Position numbers and translations under genes: made by a program
The notes under the pieces: model-generated
The model's database searches: none
Told to the model about the DNA's origin: nothing
What the model saw: the letters and a program-made list of their open reading frames with translations, nothing else
In this document: piece after piece, positions 26,890 through 34,406 of the stretch
Numbering within the stretch: the stretch's first letter is position 1
Layout of the letters: every line of letters starts with the position of its first letter
NCBI RefSeq assembly: GCF_008923205.2
Contig: NZ_WBMS02000068.1
Coordinates: forward strand, 1-34,406
Reading direction: 5' to 3'
Origin: Actinomadura physcomitrii
GTDB lineage: Bacteria > Actinomycetota > Actinomycetes > Streptosporangiales > Streptosporangiaceae
DNA length: 34,406 nucleotides

Positions 26890-27690
26890 CGTCCCGGACT
26901 GGACTCATTTATGGCGGGACGGTGGTGGCAACGGATCCCGCGACGCCCCATGGCGTTTATGTGGTAGACATCACCACGGGGCACGTCTACGGCCAGCGGG
27001 GTGTGTCCTTTGCGGTGCCAGGCGCTGGACCAGCGGTGAGCCTCGCCGAGCAGGCCGATCATCTCGGCCGCCCAGCCGTCGCGGGCGACGGCGTCGAACT
27101 CGGCGATCGCGGCCGGCTCCCGTACCGCATGGGCGTTACACAGCGTGTGCGCACACCCGGCGAAGCCGTCATATCCGGCGTAGGCATCGTGGACGGCGAC
27201 CCCGGTGAAGCGCGGCAGGATCCCGAGCGCCTTGACCGCTTCCACACCATGGCCATGGGAATCGATGTGATAGGCGGTCAAGGTGGCAGTGGCCGCGGTG
27301 TGCATGCACTGGTTGCGGGCCCCTTTACGCGGGTCACGCTCTCATCAAAGTGCGCCACGGGCACCCCCACGATCGCCTCTTCGATCACGTCGACCGCCTC
27401 GGCGACCGCGGCTTCGGCACGCTCGGACGCCGTGGTGGCCCACCCCGTCGATACCTCGATTCGACAGACATCGGTGAGGATCTCAGCCACCCGGCCGACG
27501 GGGCTGTGGTGCTGAGCCGAAAGGTGAGCCGCCAACGCGGTCGCATTCGGGCCATAACAGGCCGGATCATACACCCACGCGGGGCATCCGCCCTGGTCAC
27601 CGCCCCACAACGGCGACACCGTGCCGCGTGCAGCTCATGCTCGGTCACCGTTACCCGCACCTGCGGCACGCTTGGCGCTGCAGGGCGCCC
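26890..27690 (-). pseudogene. IS66-family transposase remnant
   Basis: Reading right to left: a zinc-binding segment (RVTVTEHELHAARCRRCGAV, about 27640), then YGPNATALAAHLSAQH and GRVAEILTDV, then HFDESVTRVKG, and after a frame change near 27320 MHTAATATLTAYHIDSHGHG, VAVHDAYAGYDGFAGCAHTL and CNAHAVRE. These are IS66 transposase words, including the DDE core (HFDES; HDAYAGYD). At least three frame changes and truncation of both ends. No inverted repeats found. Confidence 0.75.
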
Positions 27691-27816
27691 GGATGCGAGG
27701 CGATTTTCCTGGAGGCGGCGCGTCGGCCCCAGCGCCGGACAGTCCTCAACAGCCCAACGTAGAGCGGGGCGTCTCGGCATGTGCGAGGCGAACGACAACG
27801 ACAGCAAGGACAGAGC

Positions 27817-27990
27817 ATGGTTCTCGATTTCGACCAGCCGAGCAGCCAAGGGCACTTCTGCCATTGGGTGCGGACGACGATCTATGACTATCGACAGTCG
27901 CGGGACGGTAAGACGACGGAGAAGTGGAGGCGAACCACCGAGACCTGTACCTGCGGAAGGTCGGTCCAAGGAGCTTGGGTCAGGGCTTGA
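27817..27990 (+). CDS. Small hypothetical protein (57 aa)
   Basis: ATG 27817 follows AAGGA (27806-27810) at 6 nt. The protein is polar, with a Cys-X-Cys near its end (ETCTCGRS) and aromatic residues (FCHWVRTTIYDYRQ). No family recognised. It is followed after 34 nt by a second small gene on the same strand, so the two may form an operon. Confidence 0.5.
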   Translation: MVLDFDQPSSQGHFCHWVRTTIYDYRQSRDGKTTEKWRRTTETCTCGRSVQGAWVRA

Positions 27991-28024
27991 TCTCGAAACG
28001 TTGAGCAACATCGGAGGGACGATC

Positions 28025-28396
28025 GTGGCGGTTTCGATGCAGAACACAGCGACCGGCGAGATCCAGCGGGCGCTGCATGCGCTGGAGGAGCAGGCGCAAG
28101 CGGCGTGGTCGTCGGTGAGCGGCGTCGACGGATTGGCTCTGGCTGAGGCTGGGAAGACGGTGGAAAGGGTCACGGATGCGCTGGATCCGATGTGGACCAT
28201 CGTGGGCATGGCGATAGAGGCCATCGAACAGATCCGGAGACGAGAAGTGTCCGAAGGGCTGACGGGACAGAGTCTGGAGGCATTGGACACTGCACTGGTG
28301 CACTTGGCCTACGGGCATGAGGGGCTCGGGGTGGCCCGTCACCTGCTCGGAATCGGGCGGGGCGACCTTCTTCGGATGCAGCGGGGCGAGTTGTAG
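28025..28396 (+). CDS. Small helical hypothetical protein (123 aa)
   Basis: GTG 28025 is chosen because GGAGGG (28013-28018) lies 6 nt upstream; the ATG at 28037 would be too far. The protein is predicted all-helical (EIQRALHALEEQAQAAWSSV, TVERVTDALDPMWTIV, GMAIEAIEQIRRREVSEGL, ALDTALVHLAYGHEGLGVAR), with no membrane segment or known motif. Intact frame, clean start, in a region where most genes are broken. The 202 nt after it (28397-28598) contain nothing I recognise. Confidence 0.6.
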   Translation: MAVSMQNTATGEIQRALHALEEQAQAAWSSVSGVDGLALAEAGKTVERVTDALDPMWTIVGMAIEAIEQIRRREVSEGLTGQSLEALDTALVHLAYGHEGLGVARHLLGIGRGDLLRMQRGEL

Positions 28397-28598
28397 GTAA
28401 GAGCCCACGCTGACAGGTGCGGGTGGGGCTGTGCTTGCCGAAATCCTCGTCCGCGCAGGTCAAGCCGTATGCCGGTACTCTTGAGGATGCTGCCCAAACG
28501 CCCGGTCCTGCTGAGCGGATTTGGCCATCCCCGGCAGCGCCCGCAGAACGGCTTCGCCGGCCTCGCGGTCTACCGGCTAGTTGTCCTTGCCTCCTAAA

Positions 28599-29505
28599 GG
28601 CTGTCCCGTAACGTCAGGCGGATCAAGATCGTTGATCTTGATGGTGGAGCGGGTGATCAGGGCCGATCGGGACGAGTGGGTGCCGGTGTTCACCGGCCTG
28701 TCGGTGCGGCAGTCCCGCCGCCTGGTGCGGGTCGTTGCAGGTCGGGGCGGTGAGCAGACCGGGACCGGGCGGCGGTGTAGTCGGCCGTTGGCCGACTGGG
28801 TGCTGCTGATCGTTGTGTACTACCGCACCAACCTGACGCTGCGGCAGGTCGCGTTGCTGTTCGGGGTGTCCAAGTCCGCCGCGCACCGCGTCGTGGATCA
28901 CCTGGCGCCGCTGCTCGCACTGGCCCCGGCCGCCCGCCGGCACAATCCGGACACGGTGCTGATCGTGGACGGGACGCTGGTTCCCGTCCACGACCGGACG
29001 GTCACCGCCTCGTCCAAGAACTACCGGTACTCGGTGAACATGCAGGTCGTCATCGACGCCAACACCCGGCTGGCGGTCGCGGTCGGACGTCCGGTCCCGG
29101 GCAATCACAACGACTGCACCGCGTTCCGCGATTCAGGTGCCAATACCGCGTGCCGGGGTGCGCATGTGATGGCCTACGGCGGTTACCAGGGAAACCGGCA
29201 GGTCATCATGCCCTACCGGCGGCCCCGCGACGGCGGCGAGCTGCCCGCCTGGCAGCACGATCTCAACACCGTCCACAAACTCAACACCGTCCACAAACGG
29301 GTGCGCGCCCGCATCGAACACGCCTTCGCGCACATGAAGTGGTGGAACATCCTGCGCAACTGCCGCCGCAAACACGACGGCGTCCAGCACGCCACCCGCG
29401 GCATCGCCCTCATGCACAACCTGGCGATAGCTGGCTGATCCGGCTTGGAGCGGCACGTCACCCGCAGCACGCCCGGCCCCACGCCTCCACCATTACGGGA
29501 CAACC
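28599..29505 (+). mobile_element. IS5-family insertion sequence
   Basis: Left end GGCTGTCCCGTAACG (from 28599) and right end, reverse complement GGTTGTCCCGTAATG (to 29505), form 15-bp terminal inverted repeats with two mismatches; identity may extend outward (TAAAGG on both sides). About 907 bp with one transposase gene. No clear target duplication. It abuts a truncated ferritin-like gene. Confidence 0.75.
28641..29438 (+). CDS. IS5-family transposase (DDE_Tnp_4 type)
   Basis: 265 residues from ATG 28641: helix-turn-helix (LRQVALLFGVSKSAAHRVVD), then the DDE core with Asp in VLIVDGTLVPV, Asp in GNHNDCTAF and Glu in RARIEHAFAHMKWW. Near the end LNTVHK occurs twice in tandem from an exact 18-bp duplication (29262-29297); relatives usually have one copy. 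The duplication is in frame and lies just before the catalytic Glu. The frame is otherwise complete; an alternative start upstream is not needed. Confidence 0.85.
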   Translation: MVERVIRADRDEWVPVFTGLSVRQSRRLVRVVAGRGGEQTGTGRRCSRPLADWVLLIVVYYRTNLTLRQVALLFGVSKSAAHRVVDHLAPLLALAPAARRHNPDTVLIVDGTLVPVHDRTVTASSKNYRYSVNMQVVIDANTRLAVAVGRPVPGNHNDCTAFRDSGANTACRGAHVMAYGGYQGNRQVIMPYRRPRDGGELPAWQHDLNTVHKLNTVHKRVRARIEHAFAHMKWWNILRNCRRKHDGVQHATRGIALMHNLAIAG

Positions 29506-30158
29506 TTTACTGGAACAAGGACGGCGGCGGTTCCCCCATGCTCATCGAGGACTACGCGACCGCCGAGAAGGCCCTGAAAATCATCGTCGAGCAGGGCGAG
29601 GGCGCCAAGACCGGCCAGCACACCGTGCCGATCGACCCGGTCAACCCCAAGGCCAGGCTCGAAGAGCTGCCGCACTACACCAAATTCCAGCGGATCGCCG
29701 ACGGCATCGAGCCCATCGGGCCGATCTGGAACGTCCCCGACGATCCCCAGTTCTTCATGAACGAGGAGAACGAGACCGCCGACGCCCTCAGCAAGCTCTT
29801 CAACGCGGCGTACTGCTACGTGCTCCACCTGATCGACGTCCTCTACGAGACCTCCGGCGCGGACGTCCGTCCGGGTGCCTCCAGCGAGCGGTGGAAACTG
29901 GAGCGCATGTTCGTCTCCGCGATGCAGGGGCTCCTGGCCAACATCGCCGAGATCATGGTCACCTCGCCGCTCGGGCCCGATCCGTTCGGCGGCGACGAGA
30001 AACTGCAGATGGCGCCGACGTTCCAGTACGTCGAACTGCCCGAGACCGGGAAACTGCAGCACCTCATCGACCTGTGCGACAAGGCCATCACGCACGCCCC
30101 GCAACTGGGCGGCGACAACAGCGTCCGGTGGCTCCTCGCCAAGATGCCGGACGTGTAA
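29506..30158 (+). pseudogene. Ferritin-like (VioB-type) domain protein, 5'-truncated by IS5
   Basis: YATAEKALKIIVEQGEGAKT, then LPHYTKFQRIADGIE and NAAYCYVLHLIDVLYETS, fit the C-terminal half of the ferritin-like family found in VioB and related proteins. The frame runs without interruption out of the IS5 right end, and ATG 29538 could serve as a start, but the first helices are missing. The DNA on the other side of IS5 does not contain the missing half, so a deletion accompanied the insertion. Confidence 0.6.
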
Positions 30159-30213
30159 GCGTCCTGCTTCCGAAGCTGACCCGGGCCCCAAAGACATCCC
30201 AGGTGCTTAGGTG

Positions 30214-31458
30214 TCAAGCTGCCAGGGGTTTGAGGTGATATGACCAGGCGGTCGCTTCGTTGTAGAGGGTACCGGTTTTCAGGCAGCCGTGCAGGATACC
30301 GACGAGGCCCTTGGCGACCTGGCGCAGCGCGGCGTGATGATAGACGTCGCGGGGTCGAAGGCGCTCGTAGTAGGCGCGGGCGCCAGGCGAAGTCTGCAGG
30401 GCGGTGAAGGCCTGGGAGTCCAGGGGCGTCGACGAGCCGATCGTTGTGCTCGTAGCGGGCGAGCGCGACCTTCTTCTTGCCCGAGGCCCGCGTGAAAGGA
30501 CTGGTGCCAGCGTAGTTCCTGCGTGCCTTGGCGGAGGCGTAGCGGTGCGGATCGTCGCCGAACTCGGCAAGCACCCGAGCGGCCAAGATCTTTCCCAGGC
30601 CGGGCTGGGACAACAGGTTCTCAGCGGCCGGGTGCCGCCCAAGATGCTCCTCCACCTGCCCTTGCAGGGCTTTGATCTGCTCACCGAGTACCTTCAGGAC
30701 GGCGACCGCCGAGTGGACGGTGGCGGCGTAGGCAGCGGTCACCGCTGCGGCTGTCCCAGGTGCTTGGTGCGCAGCGCGGCCTGGATCGCGACGGCCCTGT
30801 CGGCGATGTTGCGGCGCCGGACGCGCTTGAGCGCGGCGGTGATCTGGTCAGTTTTACCGCCATCTGCGGGTCGGCGGCCTTGGTCAGCAGTTCCAGGCTG
30901 TCGGGCGTGGCAAGGTCCTCAAGGGCGGCCAGGGCGGCCGGGAAGAAGTCGCACAGCGCGTGCCGCAACCGCTGAGTGTGCCGGGTCCGCTTCCAGATCA
31001 GTGTCTTGTGTGCCCGGGTCACCACTTTGATGGCTTCGGTCTGGTCGCTGTCGCCAGTGACGGGACGCAGCTGGTGGGAGGCGGTGCGGACCATGTCGGC
31101 CAGCATGTGCGCATCGGCCGCGTCGCTCTTGGCGCCCGACACTCAGCCGATTGCGATACCGCGCGGCCTGCAGCGGGTTGACCGCCAGCACGGCATATCC
31201 GGCGGCAACTAGCGCCCGCACGCAGGGACCGCGGTCGGTCTCGATTCCTACGACCACCTCGACCTCGTCGAAGGCGTCACCGAACTGCGCGGCGACCATC
31301 TCGTGCGGCCGTGCCATTCCGTCCATCCCTTCGGGCAGGCGGGCCTTGGCCAGGACGCGACCAGCGGCGTCCATCAGCTCGACGTCGTGATGCTGTTCGG
31401 CCCAGTCGTCCCCGATGAACAGGCGCAACACCGACCCCCGATCCTCGATCGCGATCAC
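30214..31458 (-). pseudogene. IS110-family transposase, several frameshifts
   Basis: The start (LFIGDDWAEQHHDVELMDAA, VVGIETDRGPCVRALVAAGY) is the DEDD RuvC-like domain; SDAADAHMLADMVRT and LRPVTGDSDQTEAIKVVTRA follow in a second frame; DQITAALKRVRRRNIADRA in a third; then LSQPGLGKILAARVLAEFGD and NYAGTSPFTRASGKK (the C-terminal Transposase_20 domain with its serine) and finally AYYERLRPRDVYHHAALRQV and AKGLVGILHGCL. At least four frame changes. Inactive. Confidence 0.8.
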
Positions 31459-31685
31459 TTCTCAGCAGCCTGCGGGAGAACTATCGGCGAACTGATCAAG
31501 CAGTGCTCACGCCCAGACGGACGGGCACGATACCCCAGCAGCGATCAACTCTCCCGGCCGGCCAGCGGGGGGACGATCTTTGGGCAGGACTCAAGGTCCA
31601 GTAGCTATGAGTGCTCACCCGCTGGCGGCTGTCAGACACGAGTCTGCCGAACAACGCCAGGCCGACCCGCTAAGGCTGATTAGTA
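31459..31685 (-). ncRNA. IS110 left-end region, possible bridge-RNA locus
   Basis: In IS110 elements the DNA just upstream of the transposase start encodes a structured bridge RNA that pairs with target and donor. Here 31459-31685 is that region and has no gene. AGTGCTCAC occurs at about 31501 and 31611 as a direct repeat. I cannot fold it, so the RNA is inferred only from position; with a broken transposase it is probably a relic. Confidence 0.25.
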
Positions 31686-31991
31686 GTGATGGGCTATGTG
31701 ACGGTTGCGGGTCGTGGTCGTCACGAATCGGCCGTACCAGGGCGTAGGGGGGTGACCCGTTTGATCGCGTTGCTCTTTTCTCGAGGGATCGGCCGGGCCG
31801 GCGGGAAGCGTCGCGAGTGGGAGCCGGAAGATCTGATCGCTGGGTGGACGCTGTTGGACAACGACTGGGAGTTGGTGTACTAGGCGATCGAAGAGGCGGG
31901 CCGCGCGGTCAAGAGCGTGTTCGTCGCCGAGTACATGGTCTCGCAGGACCTGCGCAGGGAGATCCACGAAGACCTGCAGGTAGCCCTGCCA
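31686..31991 (+). pseudogene. Tn3-family transposase, internally deleted
   Basis: KRREWEPEDLIAGWTLLDND matches the N terminus of Tn3-family transposases. After ELV the frame jumps to Y-stop-AIEEAGRAVKSVFVAEYMV and SQDLRREIHEDLQV, which is normally more than 800 residues downstream. The join kept the reading frame; the TAG (31881-31883) replaces a Gln in the usual TYQAIEE. Similarity ends near 31991. Confidence 0.65.
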
Positions 31992-32543
31992 ATCTGGTTC
32001 AGCACCGCCGGAGCGGTCACCACGTCCAACTCTCCGCGCACCTCGGCCTGCACCGACAGCCCCACTGCGCTGAACACCACACTCACCTGCGAGACCGCCC
32101 GTGACACCTCCGCGGCCGCAGCCATCTGGTCCCTTCCGAGTTCCGGTCCGCTCACTCCGGTGCCGCTCAGTGCTGGTCGTGCCCTCGGTGGTTGCTCGGC
32201 GATCCGGGCCATGTGCTCGGCCTGGCAGTCGGCGCACCGTCCGTGCCAGTGGTGGGCGCGGGAGGCGGCGGCCTCGACCGGGATCAGGGGCTCGCCGCAC
32301 TCGACGCAGCGCCGCCCCCGCTCTCTGCGGGCTGGCGCGGCGGGGTCTGCCCGACCAGGGGCGCTGGACCGTCAGCAGTTCGGCGTCGTAGGGGTGCGGC
32401 TCGATGTGGTACCCGGCCTCGGCCAGCACCTGGACGACGTGGGTGCACGGTCGGCTGCTGGGCGGGATCGGTGAAGTCGGGGTGCCGTTGACGGATCTGG
32501 TACAAGCCCCCAATGGCGCTGCCGACGCCGTCGACCTGTGAGT
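31992..32543 (-). pseudogene. Decayed minus-strand gene(s): zinc-ribbon and STAS-like scraps
   Basis: From right to left: LNSQVDGVGSAIGGLYQIRQ and RHPDFTDPAQQ, then in another frame HVVQVLAEAGYHIEPHPYDA, then in a third frame RRCVECGEPLIPVEAAASRA with CADCQAEHMARIAEQ (zinc ribbon) running on to VQAEVRGELDVVTAPAVLNQ, which resembles the start of a STAS domain and stops at the Tn3 remnant. The first part may be the frameshifted end of the gene at 32544-33122. No single protein can be assembled. Confidence 0.4.
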
Positions 32544-33122
32544 TCAGGCGGTAGTGCGGGCGGTTGCGTCCGGCTTGCGGAGGGCGTCGAAGTAGTACCG
32601 GCGGCGTTCGGCGATGAGCACGGTGACGTCGTCATGGGTCGCCTCCGGGATCTCGCGCAGGTGCTGCAGCAGGTTGTCGCGCTGTTCGTGGCCGGAGTCG
32701 GCGATGTGGGCGACGGTGCGGGCCGTTCCTCCTCCGGCGAGCAGCAGTCGGTGTGGGAGGCCGCACTAGGTGTCGAAGCTGGTGGTGATCGCCCGCCATA
32801 TGTGCCAGACGTCGTCGGGCTGGTGGTGCTCGGCGAGCAGGAGCGCGGCGATTTCGATGCTGTGGCTGAAGCCCCAGCAGTGGCGGTGGAACTGTGTCTC
32901 CTGGTCCAGCAGGAAGCGGGCGAAGTCGTGGTCCACCGGGCTTGGGGCAAGGATGAGCGTGTCCAGGACGTCCCGGCGGTCCTTCCACCACCGATCCTCG
33001 GGCAGGCCGGCCTCGTCGTGGGTTGCTTCGAACCGCAGGAGGTCCCAGCGCTCGGAGTCCTCGGCCCACCAGGCGCCGTCGAGGGTGTCGTCGCCGGCGT
33101 CGCGTGCTTGCGCGGCGGTCAC
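32544..33122 (-). pseudogene. Conserved actinobacterial hypothetical protein with amber codon
   Basis: GTG 33122 overlaps the resolvase stop (GTGA). The frame encodes WDLLRFEATHDEAGLPEDRW, FHRHCWGFSHSIEIAALLLA and HHQPDDVWHIWRAITTSFDT, then TAG (32766-32768) where TGG (Trp) is expected, then continues CGLPHRLLLAGGGTARTVAH and DDVTVLIAERRRYYFDAL to TGA at 32544. I recall this family as a helical protein common next to actinobacterial mobile elements, function unknown. Coupling to the resolvase suggests it is cargo of the same element. Confidence 0.6.
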
Positions 33123-33720
33123 GCGCTGGTTCCCGGTGGGGTCGCCGCGGCGGGGCGTTCCAACACGCGGTGCACCGTCGCCTGCCTGACGGAGAACAAC
33201 TCGGCGAGGTCGGCGATGGAGTGCTCGCCGGTGGCGTGCTACTCGACCAGATGGGCCTGCTGCCGGGCCGTCAGCTTGAGCTGCTTGCCCTTCAGTTTGC
33301 CCTTCGCCCTGGCGACGGCCATTCTCTCCCGGGTTCGCAGCCGCAGGAGATCCACCTCGAACTCGGCAAAGGTGGCCAGGATGCTGAAGAACATCTTGCT
33401 CCTGGGGTCGGCCAGAGCGTAGAGGCTGCCGCCAAGGGAGAGCCGGCCACTGCGCGCGACGAGGGAGTCGCCGATGTCGCGGGCGTCGGGGACGGAGCGG
33501 GCGAGGCGGTCGAGTTTGGGTACCACGAGGGCGTCACCGGCGCGCACGGAGGCGAGCGCCTGGTCCAGGCTCGGACGGTTGCGGTGGGTGCCGGGTCAGC
33601 CCGCGGTCGAGATAGATCCGGTCTTCGGGAACGCCAAGGCCGATCAGGCGCTCTCGCTGTGCGGTGAGGTCCTGGGTGTCGGATCGAGCAGCGGGCGTAG
33701 CCCGTGAGGAATGCGGTCAC
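33119..33720 (-). pseudogene. Serine resolvase/invertase, two frameshifts and an amber codon
   Basis: GTG 33720 starts TAFLTGYARCS, with the catalytic serine region of small serine recombinases. An extra base near 33692 moves DTQDLTAQRERLIGLGVPED and RIYLDRGLT to another frame; a second extra base near 33593 brings RNRPSLDQALASVRAGDALV and VPKLDRLARSVPDARDIGD. The helical MFFSILATFAEFEVDLLR follows. TAG (33239-33241) interrupts the linker to the DNA-binding domain (HATGEHSIADLAELFSVRQA, then TVHRVLERP), which ends at TGA 33119. Confidence 0.8.
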
Positions 33721-33731
33721 AACCAAGGAAG

Positions 33732-33759
33732 TGTACGGATAACCCCCTCTCACCGTACA
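33732..33759. promoter_or_regulatory. 28-bp res-like site upstream of resolvase
   Basis: TGTACGG (33732-33738) and CCGTACA (33753-33759) are perfect 7-bp inverted arms around 14 bp, 28 bp in total, 12 nt before the resolvase start. Size, symmetry and position fit the crossover subsite of a Tn3-type res site, where resolvase also represses its own gene. Confidence 0.55.
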
Positions 33760-33778
33760 AATCACCGGACACTCTTAA

Positions 33779-34216
33779 ATGAGACGGCGTCCGGGCTGGT
33801 TACCGTCTCCAGAAGCCGACGGCTGCTGTGTTCGTTGCGCCGACTTGCCGTTCGTCGACGACACCCACATCCCGGTCCACAACGGCGAGCAGATCGAGAA
33901 GATCGGCCGCCACAAGCAGGGCATATGGGGCCGCCACGACACCTGCACCGACGGCGGCTGGGTCGCCTTCACCACCGACCCGACGCGAAAAGACCTGGCT
34001 TGGGTGGTCCGCCACCACCCCGAGCACGGCCGGTCGGTCGTGCTCTACCGCGACACCGACGCCTCCCCCCACACCGAACGACTCAGGAGGCAGATGCACG
34101 GACACGCAGGCTTCGACCTTCTCCGCCACCGCATCCTCCTCGCGGTGACTCAACCCAGCGTCACCACCGACTACGGGACGGAGCCGACTTTCAGACAGTC
34201 CCTCGTGACCGAGTGA
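33779..34216 (+). CDS. Hypothetical protein, probably N-terminally chimeric
   Basis: 145 residues. The part from about residue 22 (LPFVDDTHIPVHNGEQIEKI; GIWGRHDTCTDGGWVAFTTD; DLAWVVRHHPEHGRSVVLYR) looks like a real, strand-rich protein with good codon use; the first 20 residues do not and lie next to the res-like site, so the natural start is probably lost. Family not recognised. ATG 33779 has no ribosome site. Confidence 0.45.
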   Translation: MRRRPGWLPSPEADGCCVRCADLPFVDDTHIPVHNGEQIEKIGRHKQGIWGRHDTCTDGGWVAFTTDPTRKDLAWVVRHHPEHGRSVVLYRDTDASPHTERLRRQMHGHAGFDLLRHRILLAVTQPSVTTDYGTEPTFRQSLVTE

Positions 34217-34301
34217 CCACCAGTCGCCGAGGCCTCGGTTGAGGCATTGCAGCGATGTTATGGGGACTTGACAGCGTCACTAGTACGGCAGCCGCATTTC
34301 G

Positions 34302-34406
34302 TTAGGTGAGCTGCGGGTATGCGTGTTCGAGTGGTCGGCGGAGGCGGGTTCGTTGGTGGTGCCAGCGGGCTCGTGCTCGGTGCCGGTCTCGCCAGTTCTG
34401 CCAGTG
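34302..34406 (-). CDS. Possible transposase C terminus at window edge
   Basis: The minus-strand frame entering from the right edge reads HWQNWRDRHRARARWHHQRT, then RLRRPLEHAYPQLT and TAA at 34302. The Trp/Arg/His-rich end resembles C termini of some actinobacterial transposases. The DNA beyond the stop (ACTAGTACGGCAGCCGCATT) looks like an insertion-sequence end. Too short to name a family. Confidence 0.3.
   Translation of the reverse strand, partial: HWQNWRDRHRARARWHHQRTRLRRPLEHAYPQLT

Noticed and set aside
30197..30762. TCCCAGGTGCTT repeated at 30197 and 30751 as IS110 boundary repeats
   Set aside because: The second copy lies inside coding sequence of the transposase; a 12-bp match alone does not define an element end.
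12346..33241. Recoding of TAG as a sense codon
   Set aside because: TAG is the natural stop of the PIWI-RE gene, the rve transposase and the MBL hydrolase in this same window, so the in-frame TAGs are better read as nonsense mutations.

Overview
The window is very GC-rich, uses GTG starts freely and carries actinobacterial gene families (NB-ARC/TPR regulators, Prim-Pol of actinomycete integrative elements, type I-E-like CRISPR repeats). It most likely comes from a soil actinomycete of the Streptosporangiales/Streptomycetales kind. It is accessory DNA throughout; I see no housekeeping operon.

Left third (1-11647): an intact, co-directional defence island on the minus strand. Next to the left edge lies the 3' half of a tRNA-Lys(UUU) gene with paired 11-bp direct repeats on both sides, laid out like the attachment site of a tyrosine-integrase element. 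Then come ietS and ietA (subtilisin-like protease plus AAA ATPase, an anti-plasmid/anti-phage pair) and a three-gene PIWI-RE operon: PD-(D/E)XK nuclease, DinG-like Fe-S helicase and PIWI-RE protein, translationally coupled by 4-nt and 1-nt overlaps. These five genes are the best preserved in the window.

Middle (11648-16260): a gap holding a fossil type I-E-like CRISPR unit (two degenerate repeats exactly 32 nt apart), an NB-ARC/TPR gene that lost its NTPase half at an insertion sequence and has an amber codon near its end, that insertion sequence with recognisable terminal inverted repeats, and an intact metallo-beta-lactamase-fold hydrolase.

Right half (16260-34406): a graveyard of mobile DNA. 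It contains remnants of IS21 (istB), an actinomycete integrative element (Prim-Pol and two small genes), a Tn554-like helper (DUF6262), an arsenic operon fused to a parA fragment whose second half appears inverted next to a Tn3 transposase fragment, IS481-like, IS66, IS110 and Tn3 pieces, and a resolvase pseudogene with a 28-bp res-like site. One IS5-family copy looks intact. Between these lie a CpaF-like ATPase homologue that has lost its nucleotide-binding motifs, a frameshifted CpaE-like partner, a small membrane protein, two small ORFs with good ribosome-binding sites, and fragments of chromosomal genes (YbdK-type ligase, ferritin-like protein, beta-propeller).

Picture: a functional defence module at an integration site, beside a region where successive insertions, deletions and point mutations have destroyed nearly everything else.
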